Shown here: piece by piece, positions 1 through 9,248 of the stretch
How positions within the stretch are numbered: position 1 is the first letter of the stretch
Layout: each line of letters opens with the position of its first letter
NCBI RefSeq assembly: GCF_024734405.1
Contig: NZ_CP059556.1
Coordinates: 124,001-188,000 of the forward strand
Source of the DNA: Saccharopolyspora gregorii
GTDB taxonomy: Bacteria > Actinomycetota > Actinomycetes > Mycobacteriales > Pseudonocardiaceae
Length of the DNA: 64,000 nucleotides
Direction: 5' to 3'
Translations under genes and position numbers: made by a program
Notes under the pieces: generated by a model
Database searches by the model: none
What the model was told of the DNA's origin: nothing
What the model saw: the letters and a program-made list of their open reading frames with translations, nothing else

Positions 1-1115
1 GAACCGCCCACGACCTGCTGCGAGAACGTCCACCGCAGTTCCCGGTCCCCGGTGTTGGGCAGGTACCAGTGCGGCGCGACCAGCACCGCCAGCGCGCACA
101 GCCCCGCGTACATCGCGATCCCGTACCAGCGGTGCCGCCAGGCCATCGCGAACACGAGCACCAGCGCCGGCCCGGCCCACACCCAGTGGTGCGACCAGGA
201 GATCGGCGAGACCAGCAGCACCAGCACCGCGTTGACCACCAGCGCCAGCGGCACGTTCCGGGTGCGCAGCGCGTACCGCATCCCCAGCACCGCGAGCACC
301 AGCAGCACGAGCGACCCGGCGATCCACAGCGAGTCCAGCGCCGTCCCGGTGATGTCCTGCTTGGCGAGCAGGCTGCGCAGCGTCTGGTTCCCGGCGTACA
401 CCGCGCCGATGTCCTCGCCGGTGGAGAACATCTTGTCCAGCCACCAGTCCGCCGAGTCGTCCGGCGCCGCCAGCAGCCCCAGCAGCACCGTCCCGGCGAA
501 CGTCACGGCTGTGACCGACATGGCCCGGAAGTCCTTGCGCAGCAGGAACAGCAGCAGGAAGCCGAGCGGGGTGAGCTTGATTGCGGCGGCGATCCCGACC
601 AGCAGCCCGCGCGGCCACCGGGTGCGCGGCAGCAGGCAGTCGGCGGCGACCAGGCCCATCAGCAGCAGGTTGACCTGCCCGTAGTTCACCGTGTCCCGCG
701 TCGGTTCGATGATCGTCATGATCGGCAGGGCGACCGCGGTGGCCACCGCGACCGAGCCGGCGTTCGGCGCCAGGTACGGCGAGGAGCGCGCGAACGAATA
801 CGCGGTCACCAGGATCGACAGGTGCGAGAGCACCGAGACCACGACGACGGCGGCATCGCCGGACAACCACCACAGCGGGGTGAAGACGATCGCCGCGAAC
901 GGCGGGTAGATGAACGGCAGGGTGGTGCTGTCCGGGGATTCCGGAGTCAGGTCGCCGTAGATCTCGTAACCGTTCAGCCACGCTCGGGCACCGAGCCGGT
1001 AAATCTCGGTGTCCAGGTAGCCGCGGGTGTCGATCCAGTGCACGAACCAGATCGCCAGCGCTTCCAGGACGATCGCCGCCACCAGCAGGTACCGGCCGTC
1101 TCGGACCTTGGTCAC
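1..1115 (-). CDS. GT87-family (polyprenol-phosphate-mannose-dependent) mannosyltransferase-like membrane protein, C-terminus cut by window edge
   Basis: About 371 residues are visible, running off the left edge, so the C-terminus is missing. Translation of the complement gives a polytopic membrane protein with many hydrophobic segments, an acidic DTEIYRLG stretch after the first membrane helix and the sequence NYGQVN in the middle. These features are typical of the GT87/DUF2029 GT-C glycosyltransferases that use polyprenyl-phosphate-mannose outside the membrane. The start chosen is GTG at 1115, preceded by GGAAGG with about 11 bases of spacing; another in-frame GTG lies at 1127. It diverges from glf across about 270 bases. 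By context it probably decorates lipoglycan or arabinogalactan, but the acceptor cannot be told from sequence. Confidence 0.75.
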   Translation of the reverse strand, partial: MTKVRDGRYLLVAAIVLEALAIWFVHWIDTRGYLDTEIYRLGARAWLNGYEIYGDLTPESPDSTTLPFIYPPFAAIVFTPLWWLSGDAAVVVVSVLSHLSILVTAYSFARSSPYLAPNAGSVAVATAVALPIMTIIEPTRDTVNYGQVNLLLMGLVAADCLLPRTRWPRGLLVGIAAAIKLTPLGFLLLFLLRKDFRAMSVTAVTFAGTVLLGLLAAPDDSADWWLDKMFSTGEDIGAVYAGNQTLRSLLAKQDITGTALDSLWIAGSLVLLVLAVLGMRYALRTRNVPLALVVNAVLVLLVSPISWSHHWVWAGPALVLVFAMAWRHRWYGIAMYAGLCALAVLVAPHWYLPNTGDRELRWTFSQQVVGG

Positions 1116-2575
<1,460 letters not shown>

Positions 2576-2576
2576 C

Positions 2577-4556
2577 GTGACCGACCGGACCCCCGACGTG
2601 TCCGCGGCCGCCACCAAGCGCGCCGGGACCGCGACCGCGGCCGAGAGCAAGACCGGTGAGGCGGCCGCCACCCGCTCGAAGAGCCGCAAGGTGGCTCCCG
2701 AGCAGGTGCTGCAACGCGTGGTCTTCCCGCGTGGCGAGGACCCGCTGGACGTGCGCGCGCTTTACATCGACGAGCCGCAGACCGGCACCACCACGGTGGT
2801 GTCCCGGCGCTCGATCAAGGTGCCCGCGCACTCCAAGATCTCGCTGGCGTCCTACTTCAACGCCTTCCCCGCCAGCTACTGGAAGCGGTGGACGAAGGTC
2901 GACGAGGTGGTGCTGCGGCTGAAGGTCAAGGGGGCCGGTCGGCTCGACGTCTACCGCTCGAAGGCCAACGGCGACAGCGTGCACCTGGAAGGTGCGCCGG
3001 TCGCCAGCCCGAAGTCCTGGACGTGGCTGGAGTTCCGGGTCTCGCTGAAGCCGTTCGAGGACGGCGGCTGGATCTGGTTCGACCTGTTCACCAACGACAG
3101 CGCGCTGGAAGTCGACGAGGCGGCCTGGACCACCGACGTCGAGCTGCCGCGGCAGCGGGTCGTCGTGGGCACCACCACGATCCGCCCGGCCGACTGCGTC
3201 GTGGCGCTGCAGACCCTGGGCGAGGACCCCGAGGTCATGGCCGTGGTGGAGAAGGTCGTCGTCGCCGACCAGGGCGGTCAGAAGATCCGCGACACCGAGG
3301 GCTTCGAGCTGGCCGCCGAGCGGCTCGGCGACAAGCTGCAGGTGATCGAGCAGGCCAACATCGGCGGCTCCGGCGGCTTCACCCGCGTCATGTACGAGGG
3401 CGTGCACAACTCGGACGCCGAGCAGGTCCTGCTCATGGACGACGACATCGCGCTGGAGCCGGACGGCGTGCTGCGCGCCAACGCGTTCGCCCGGGCCGCC
3501 TCCCACCCGGTGATCGTCGGCGGCCACATGCTGAACCTGCAGGCCCGCTCGCGGCTGCACAGCATGGGCGAGGTCGTCGACGTCGGCGTCGGCATCTGGC
3601 GCCCCGCGCCGGGCGCGGTCACCGACTACGACTTCGCGAAGACCCCGCTGCGCAAGAGCAAGAAGCTGCACAAGCGGATCGACGCGAACTACAACGGCTG
3701 GTGGATGTGCCTGTTCCCGCGTGAGGTCATCGAGAACTCCGGGCTGCCGCTGCCGCTGTTCATCAAGTTCGACGACTCGGAGTACTCGCTGCGCGCCGGC
3801 GCGCACGGCTACCCGACGGTGACGCTGCCGGGCGCGGCGGTGTGGCACATGCCGTGGACGGACAAGAACGACGCCACGGACTGGACCGCCTACTTCCACA
3901 CCCGCAACCGGCTGGTGATGGCCGCGCTGCACAGCCCGGAAGAGGTGCGGCAGGTCCTGGTCAAGCAGGGCCTGAAGCTGACCTTGCGGCACCTGCTGTC
4001 GATGGAGTACTCCACGGTGGCGGTGCAGCAGAAGGCCATCGAGGACTTCCTGGCCGGACCGGGCGAGCTGTTCGACTCGCTGCGCACGGCCCGCCCGGAC
4101 GTGCTGGAGCTGCGCAAGGACTACGACGACGCGAAGACGCTGCCCTCGGCCCGCGAGTTCCCGCCGCCCTCGGCGGACCCGATCATGGCGGAGGGCCTGC
4201 TGAAGCCGCCGGTGAACCCGGCGGTCATCGCGGCGCGGGCGTCGAAGGCGCTGCTGCACAACCTCAAGGAACCCGACCAGGCGGCGGGCGAGCGGCCGCA
4301 GCTGAACATCCCGGCCGACAGCGCCCGCTGGTTCCTGCTCGGCGCGCTGGACAGCGCGACCGTGTCCAACGCCGACGGCAGCGGGGTGTCGTTCCGGCGC
4401 CGCGACCCGGAGGAGTTCCGCAGGCTCGGGCTCCGCGCCTTGGCGAACTACCGCAAGCTGGCCCGCGAGTGGCCGCGGCTGCGCGAGGTCTACCGCGCGG
4501 CGCTGCCCGAGCTGACCAGCCCGGAGTCCTGGAAACAGGTCTTCGACGAGAAGTGA
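2577..4556 (+). CDS. glfT2: Galactofuranosyltransferase GlfT2-like (GT2/GT78-type)
   Basis: 659 residues, close to mycobacterial GlfT2 (637). It polymerises galactofuranose from UDP-Galf onto the growing galactan at the cytoplasmic membrane face. An N-terminal beta-rich domain (about 45-190) precedes the GT-A domain. The metal-binding MDDDIAL lies near residue 286, a second FDDSEYS motif near 399 and WHMPW near 422, matching the DDD, DD and His catalytic set known in GlfT2. The first 40 residues are Ala/Thr-rich and look disordered. Start is GTG one base after the glf stop. It could cover both GlfT1 and GlfT2 roles, since no second galactofuranosyltransferase is seen here, but that is inference. 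Confidence 0.93.
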   Translation: MTDRTPDVSAAATKRAGTATAAESKTGEAAATRSKSRKVAPEQVLQRVVFPRGEDPLDVRALYIDEPQTGTTTVVSRRSIKVPAHSKISLASYFNAFPASYWKRWTKVDEVVLRLKVKGAGRLDVYRSKANGDSVHLEGAPVASPKSWTWLEFRVSLKPFEDGGWIWFDLFTNDSALEVDEAAWTTDVELPRQRVVVGTTTIRPADCVVALQTLGEDPEVMAVVEKVVVADQGGQKIRDTEGFELAAERLGDKLQVIEQANIGGSGGFTRVMYEGVHNSDAEQVLLMDDDIALEPDGVLRANAFARAASHPVIVGGHMLNLQARSRLHSMGEVVDVGVGIWRPAPGAVTDYDFAKTPLRKSKKLHKRIDANYNGWWMCLFPREVIENSGLPLPLFIKFDDSEYSLRAGAHGYPTVTLPGAAVWHMPWTDKNDATDWTAYFHTRNRLVMAALHSPEEVRQVLVKQGLKLTLRHLLSMEYSTVAVQQKAIEDFLAGPGELFDSLRTARPDVLELRKDYDDAKTLPSAREFPPPSADPIMAEGLLKPPVNPAVIAARASKALLHNLKEPDQAAGERPQLNIPADSARWFLLGALDSATVSNADGSGVSFRRRDPEEFRRLGLRALANYRKLAREWPRLREVYRAALPELTSPESWKQVFDEK

Positions 4557-4595
4557 TCGACCCCGTGACCTGTGTGCCCCGACCCCGGAGACGAA

Positions 4596-5195
4596 GTGGC
4601 TGCTGAACCGACTACGACGACTCCCGGCGCGTCCAGCGCCGCGGAGCGGGAGTTCATCCCCGGCACCGAGGAACCGATGCCGGAAGTCACCACCGAGACG
4701 CTCGTCCTGCGCAAGGTGCAGGGCGCGCTGGCCAAGCCGCCGGTGGTCAAGGCGGCCCGCGCGATGTCGCTGTTCGGCGAGCACGCGGCAGGCTGGCTGG
4801 CGATCGGCGCCGTGGGTGCGCTGGTGGACCGCAAGCGGCGCGGCGAGTGGGTCGCGGCCGCGGCCGGCGTCGCCTTCGCGCACGGGGCGTCCATCGGGGT
4901 GAAGCGGGTCGTGCGGCGCAGCCGGCCCGGTGACCCGCAGGTGAAGGTGCTGGTCGGAACGCCGAGCAAGCTCAGCTTCCCGTCCTCGCACGCGACTTCG
5001 ACGACGACGGCCGCCGTGCTCTACGGCGGTCTGCTGGGCAAGCGGCTGACCCCGGCGCTGGTGCCGCCGATGATGGTCAGCCGGATGGTCCTGGGGGTTC
5101 ATTACCCGAGCGACGTTCTCGCCGGTTCAGCGCTCGGCGGTGCCGTGGCGCTGGGCGTCCGGCGGTTCACGAGACGGCGGAGGAACCGTGGCTGA
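4596..5195 (+). CDS. PAP2-family phosphatase, probable decaprenylphosphoryl-5-phosphoribose phosphatase
   Basis: 199 residues from the GTG at 4596, which has GGAG five bases upstream; the longer GTG at 4572 lacks such a site. The three PAP2 motifs are present in order: K-RVVRRSRPGDP, PSSHATS and SRMVLGVHYPSD. An acidic N-terminal stretch of about 40 residues precedes the membrane domain. Its position between glfT2 and ubiA matches the mycobacterial order around Rv3807c, where the product is the candidate phosphatase that converts DPPR to decaprenylphosphoryl-ribose for the arabinose donor. Its stop overlaps the start of the ubiA gene, indicating one operon. Family is certain; the exact substrate rests on synteny. 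Confidence 0.88.
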   Translation: MAAEPTTTTPGASSAAEREFIPGTEEPMPEVTTETLVLRKVQGALAKPPVVKAARAMSLFGEHAAGWLAIGAVGALVDRKRRGEWVAAAAGVAFAHGASIGVKRVVRRSRPGDPQVKVLVGTPSKLSFPSSHATSTTTAAVLYGGLLGKRLTPALVPPMMVSRMVLGVHYPSDVLAGSALGGAVALGVRRFTRRRRNRG

Positions 5196-6336
5196 CAAGA
5201 ACGAGACCGGCGCGACCGTCAGCGAACCCGAAGGCGGGATCGACGAGGCCGCGGCGAAGACCGAGGACGGCGGGGCCGAGGCGAAGGTCTCCGTCGAGAC
5301 CGACGCCGAGCAGGTGCGCGAGGTCGAGGCCGACGCCGAGGGGTCCATCGGCTCCGAGGCGGGCGGCAGCGCCGCCGCGCTGGAGGAGTCCGCGGCGAAG
5401 GCCGGGGACGAGAAGGACAAGTCCTCCGACGCCTACCACGCGAAGGTGACCGCGAAGGCGGGCACTCCGGCGGGCCTGATCAGCGGCCTGATCAAGGAGC
5501 TGCGCCCGAAGCAGTGGGTCAAGAACGTCCTGGTGCTGGCCGCCCCGTTCACCGCGGGCGCGCTGCTCAACACCGACGTCGTGCTCGACGCCGCCCTGGC
5601 GTTCGTGGTGTTCTCGATGGCCGCATCGGGCATCTACTTCATCAACGACGCCATCGACGTCGAGTCGGACCGCCAGCACCCGACCAAGCGGAACCGGCCG
5701 ATCGCGGCGGGCCTCATCCCGGTGCCGATCGCCTGGGTGGTGGCGGTGCTGCTGCTCGGCGGCTCGCTGGCCATCTCCGGCGTGGTGAGCTTCGGGCTGT
5801 TCACGGTGATGGCCGTGTACATCGCGGTGCAGCTGGGCTACTGCTTCGGCCTGAAGCACCAGCCGGTGATCGACCTGTGCATCGTGGCCTCCGGGTTCCT
5901 GCTGCGCGCGGTCGCCGGTGGCGCCGCGGCCGGGCTGGAGATCACCCAGTGGTTCTACATCGTGGTGGCGTTCGGCTCGCTGTTCATGGTGGCGGGCAAG
6001 CGCTACGCCGAGGTGAAGCTGGCGGCCGAGACCGGTGCGAAGATCCGCAAGTCGCTGAAGGCGTACTCGCCGTCGTACCTGCGGTTCGTGTGGGCCATCG
6101 CGGCCGCGATCACGATCATGACGTACTGCCTGTGGGCGTACGACATCCGCGAGATCGAGCAGTCCCGCTGGGGCATCATCTCGATCATCCCGATGGTGAT
6201 CGCGATCCTGCGGTACGCGGTGGACGTGGACAAGGGCGTCGCGGGCGAGCCGGAGGAGGTGGCGCTGAAGGACAAGGTGCTGCTGGTCCTCGGAGCCGTG
6301 CTCGCGGGCTGCCTGTTCCTCGCGTACTACCTCTGA
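5188..6336 (+). CDS. ubiA: UbiA-family prenyltransferase, decaprenyl-phosphate phosphoribosyltransferase (DPPR synthase)
   Basis: 382 residues from GTG 5188 (GGAGG four bases upstream), overlapping the preceding stop. The enzyme transfers phosphoribose from PRPP to decaprenyl phosphate, the first committed step toward the arabinose donor DPA. The first aspartate motif NDAIDVESDRQHP lies near residue 153 and the second region DVDKGVAGEPEE near 345; eight or nine hydrophobic segments lie between and around them. Mycobacterial DPPR synthase has about 300 residues. The extra length here is an acidic, Ala/Glu/Asp-rich N-terminal tail of roughly 90 residues without hydrophobic segments. A strong terminator follows 14 bases after the stop. 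Confidence 0.93.
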   Translation: MADKNETGATVSEPEGGIDEAAAKTEDGGAEAKVSVETDAEQVREVEADAEGSIGSEAGGSAAALEESAAKAGDEKDKSSDAYHAKVTAKAGTPAGLISGLIKELRPKQWVKNVLVLAAPFTAGALLNTDVVLDAALAFVVFSMAASGIYFINDAIDVESDRQHPTKRNRPIAAGLIPVPIAWVVAVLLLGGSLAISGVVSFGLFTVMAVYIAVQLGYCFGLKHQPVIDLCIVASGFLLRAVAGGAAAGLEITQWFYIVVAFGSLFMVAGKRYAEVKLAAETGAKIRKSLKAYSPSYLRFVWAIAAAITIMTYCLWAYDIREIEQSRWGIISIIPMVIAILRYAVDVDKGVAGEPEEVALKDKVLLVLGAVLAGCLFLAYYL

Positions 6337-6350
6337 TCGAACCCGATCTC

Positions 6351-6382
6351 GGAACGCCCCCGGTGCCCGCCGGGGGCGTTCC
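6351..6382. terminator. Bidirectional intrinsic-type terminator between convergent operons
   Basis: Perfect inverted repeat with 13-base arms beginning GGAACGCCCCCGG and a six-base loop. It sits between the ends of the convergent ubiA and FAD-oxidoreductase genes, so it can serve both strands. Confidence 0.85.
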
Positions 6383-6388
6383 GCCGTT

Positions 6389-7654
6389 CTAGGGCCGGTC
6401 CAGGCCGAGGTCGCGGATGACGTCGTGGGCCATCCGCACCGCGTAGCTCTGGCCGCGGTCCTGCGGGTAGATCTGCGACATGGTGGCCAGCACGACCCCC
6501 GGCATCGAGGTGGCGTGCGGCGGGATCAGGTCCCGGTACTCGGGCGTGACGACCGGTTGCGCGAACCCGGCCTTGGAGAAGTGCCAGTCCCGGATCCACG
6601 ACTCGTCGAACTCCGGGTTCAGCTTCCGCAGCCACGGGACGTAGCGCGCCAGCAGCTCCGAGGGTTCGGTGGTGAACCGCCAGTCGTCCCGCGGCACGTA
6701 GTTGCCGACGTAGACGACGTGCCGCCCGCCGTACTCGGCGCGGTCGACCATGTTGGTGTGCTCGACGACGGCGAGGAACGGGAAATCGGTGTCGTTGATG
6801 TTGAGCCAGTAGTACGGGATGACGCTGCGGTCGCACTCCAGCACGAAGCAGGTGGCGCCCAGGTACTGGTTGCGCCACAGCACGTCGTCGGACTCGATCT
6901 CGGCGGCCTTCGCGAACACCGGTTGCGGGACGGTGACGACGAGCCGGTCGAACTCGTAGGCGGTGCCGTCGGCGGTCTTCACCTCCACCGAGTTCGGCTG
7001 GCGGACGGAGACCACGGGCTTGTCGAACTCGACGCGGCCGCCGCGTTCGGTCACCGCGTCCAGCAGCGCCCGGTACACCTTCTGGAACCCGCCGTGCACG
7101 TAGCCGAGCTCGAAGGTGCGGTAGTGGATCCGCGCCCACAGCCACGCCATCGACACCTGCTCGGCGCGGTCGCCGAACTTGCCGGTCAGCAGCGGTTCCC
7201 AGATGGTCCCGGTGACCCGCGGCCCGGCCCAGCGGCGCATCCAGTCGAGGGCGCGCACCGACCCGAACCGGGAGCCGTCGCGGACCGCTTTGAGCGCGGC
7301 GGAGCTGGCGCCGAACCGCAGCCGGTCGAGCAGCGAGAACTTCGGGAACCGCAGCATCTCCAGCGGGGTGCCGAACGGGTGCAGCTCGCCGTCCAGGTAC
7401 ACGCCGGTGCTGGGGGAGTGGAACCGCAGGTCGTCGGCCAGGCCGAGCTCGGTGATCAGGTCGATCATCGCCCGGTCGGTCTTGAAGCTGTGGTGGTAGA
7501 AGCGCTCCAGCGGGGTGCCGCCGACCTCGATGGAGGCCGCGAGCCCGCCGAGCTCGGCGGAGGCCTCCAGCACGGTGACGTCGTGGCCGGCCTTCACCGC
7601 GTCGAACGCGGCGGTCAGACCGGTGGCCCCGGCGCCCACGACACCCAGCTTCAT
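6389..7654 (-). CDS. FAD-dependent amine-oxidase/protoporphyrinogen-oxidase-like oxidoreductase
   Basis: 421 residues from the ATG at 7654, chosen because it overlaps the gtrA stop as ATGA and has GGAG five bases upstream; an ATG 12 bases earlier is less well placed. The N-terminus is a dinucleotide-binding fold with GVVGAGATGLTAA and VLEAS, and the remainder resembles NAD(P)-binding Rossmann/amino_oxidase proteins. The fold also resembles UDP-galactopyranose mutase, but Glf-specific motifs are absent. It is the last gene of the operon emb, GT2, gtrA, oxidoreductase. That context suggests redox modification of a polyprenyl-linked sugar or lipid in the cell envelope; the substrate is unknown. 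Confidence 0.8.
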   Translation of the reverse strand: MKLGVVGAGATGLTAAFDAVKAGHDVTVLEASAELGGLAASIEVGGTPLERFYHHSFKTDRAMIDLITELGLADDLRFHSPSTGVYLDGELHPFGTPLEMLRFPKFSLLDRLRFGASSAALKAVRDGSRFGSVRALDWMRRWAGPRVTGTIWEPLLTGKFGDRAEQVSMAWLWARIHYRTFELGYVHGGFQKVYRALLDAVTERGGRVEFDKPVVSVRQPNSVEVKTADGTAYEFDRLVVTVPQPVFAKAAEIESDDVLWRNQYLGATCFVLECDRSVIPYYWLNINDTDFPFLAVVEHTNMVDRAEYGGRHVVYVGNYVPRDDWRFTTEPSELLARYVPWLRKLNPEFDESWIRDWHFSKAGFAQPVVTPEYRDLIPPHATSMPGVVLATMSQIYPQDRGQSYAVRMAHDVIRDLGLDRP

Positions 7655-8052
7655 CCGAAACTCCATCTCTTGTTGATCAGGTACTGCAGCAGCACGACCA
7701 GCGGGATCGCGGCCGCCTTCACCAGGTTCGGCGTCACCCCGAGCAGCCCGGAACCCAGGTGCAGCAGCAGGAACGTCACCGCCATGCCCGCCAGGCCGAC
7801 GCTGTAGAACCGGGCGAAGCGGACCAGCAGCCGGTCCCGGGTGCGGAAGTTCAGCCAGGCGTTGAGCGCGAAGTTGTTCGCGATGCCGACGCTGGTGCTG
7901 ATCGCGTTCGCGAGCTGCTCGTGCAGCCCGCAGGTGTTGAACAGCAGCAGGAACACCAGGTAGTCGAGGGTGACGCCGCTGACGCCGATGATCCCGTACA
8001 GCACCAGCGCGCGGCTCGGCCTCGGCAGCCGGCGCTGCTCAACCCCCGTCAT
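7651..8052 (-). CDS. GtrA-family membrane protein (putative polyprenyl-linked sugar flippase)
   Basis: 133 residues with four hydrophobic segments, the normal GtrA size. The family is thought to flip polyprenyl-phosphate-linked sugars made by a GtrB-type glycosyltransferase across the membrane. The start ATG overlaps the end of the GT2 gene by 14 bases and its stop overlaps the start of the FAD oxidoreductase by four, so all three are coupled. Conserved GtrA features such as the N-terminal RFxxVG-like first helix (here VLYGIIGVSGV) and NFxLNxxxxF (NFALNAWLNF) are visible. The charged linker NFRTRDR lies between helices two and three. Confidence 0.88.
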   Translation of the reverse strand: MTGVEQRRLPRPSRALVLYGIIGVSGVTLDYLVFLLLFNTCGLHEQLANAISTSVGIANNFALNAWLNFRTRDRLLVRFARFYSVGLAGMAVTFLLLHLGSGLLGVTPNLVKAAAIPLVVLLQYLINKRWSFG

Positions 8053-9046
8053 GCCGGATCACCTTGCGCACGATGTAGAGCGGGCGCTGGCGCACCTCGT
8101 CGTAGATCCGCCCGATGTAGCTGCCGATCACGCCGAGCGAGAGCATCTGCACCCCGCCGAGGAACAGCATCACCACCATGATCATCGTCCAGCCGGAGAC
8201 GGTGATCTGCGGGAAGAACAGCCGCAGCGCCACCGCGTAGAGGATGCCCAGCGCGGCCAGCCCGAGGCTCAGGAACCCGATGCGGGTGATCAGCTTCAGC
8301 GGTGCGGTGGAGAACCCGGTGACGCCGTCGGCGGCGAGCCGCACCATCTTGCGCAGCGGGTACTTCGTCTCGCCCGCGGCCCGCTCGTCCCGGTCGAACA
8401 GCACCTCGGTCTGCTGGAACCCCATCGAGGCGACCATGCCGCGGATGAACCGGCTGCGCTCCCGGAACCCGCGCAGCTCCTCGGCGGCGCGCCGGTCCAG
8501 CAGCCGGAAGTCGCCGGTGTCCACCGGGATGTCCACTTCGGCCAGGTTGTGCAGCAGCCGGTAGTACGAGTGCGCGGTGAGCCGCTTGAACCGGGTGTCG
8601 CGCCGGGTCCGCCGCCGCGCGGACACGATCTCGGCGCCGCCGCGCCACGCGTCGATCATCTCGATGCTCACCGCGGGCGGGTCCTGCAGGTCGGTGTCCA
8701 TCACGACCACCGCGTCGCCCTCGGCGTGGTCCAGCCCGGCGGTGATGGCGATCTGGTGGCCGAAGTTGCGGGCGAAGTCCAGCACCCGCACCCGCGGGTC
8801 GGCCTCGGCGAGCTCCCGCAGCACCTGCAGCGAACCGTCCCGGGAACCGTCGTTGACGTAGACGAACTCGTACTCCAGGTCGGGCCGGGTCGCGGTGGCG
8901 GCGAGCAGTTCCCGGTGGAACCGGCGCAGGCCGTCCTGCTCGTCGTACACCGGCAGCACGTAGGAGATGAGCGAACCCGTGGCCGCCTCCTCGGTCCGCC
9001 GGTCTGGCGAGGGCACCGGCACTGCTCGGCTGATCGTCTCGGCCAC
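8039..9046 (-). CDS. GT2-family polyprenyl-phosphate glycosyltransferase (GtrB/DPM1-like)
   Basis: About 335 residues from GTG 9046, which follows GGGGGAG by four bases; an upstream GTG at 9064 is possible. The GT-A domain begins with SYVLPVYDEQDG, contains the MDTDLQDPP acidic motif near residue 117 and RDTRFKRL further on, all typical of GtrB and dolichyl-phosphate-mannose synthase-like enzymes. Two hydrophobic helices at the C-terminus anchor it to the membrane. It probably charges a polyprenyl phosphate with a hexose that the adjacent GtrA flips, making a donor for a GT-C transferase such as the nearby GT87 protein or Emb neighbour. The sugar is not deducible. Confidence 0.88.
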   Translation of the reverse strand: MAETISRAVPVPSPDRRTEEAATGSLISYVLPVYDEQDGLRRFHRELLAATATRPDLEYEFVYVNDGSRDGSLQVLRELAEADPRVRVLDFARNFGHQIAITAGLDHAEGDAVVVMDTDLQDPPAVSIEMIDAWRGGAEIVSARRRTRRDTRFKRLTAHSYYRLLHNLAEVDIPVDTGDFRLLDRRAAEELRGFRERSRFIRGMVASMGFQQTEVLFDRDERAAGETKYPLRKMVRLAADGVTGFSTAPLKLITRIGFLSLGLAALGILYAVALRLFFPQITVSGWTMIMVVMLFLGGVQMLSLGVIGSYIGRIYDEVRQRPLYIVRKVIRHDGG

Positions 9047-9248
9047 CTGACTCCCCCTCGTCACCGTCCTCGCTTCGCGTGGACGCCGCGCTCGGCGGAT
9101 CGGTTGCCCGTCGGTCGGGCGATCCGGCGCGGTTCGTCCGGGCGGGGAACGGCTCGGGGTGCCCGGCGCACCCGAGTTTTCCGCATCGGGCCATCGCTGG
9201 GCACCGGCATCGCGTGATCGTTATCCACCGGTCCGGTGATGTTCGCGG

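Noticed and set aside
6389-7654. Second UDP-galactopyranose mutase
   Set aside because: It has the FAD fold but lacks the Glf motifs seen in the gene at 1382; amine-oxidase-like is safer.
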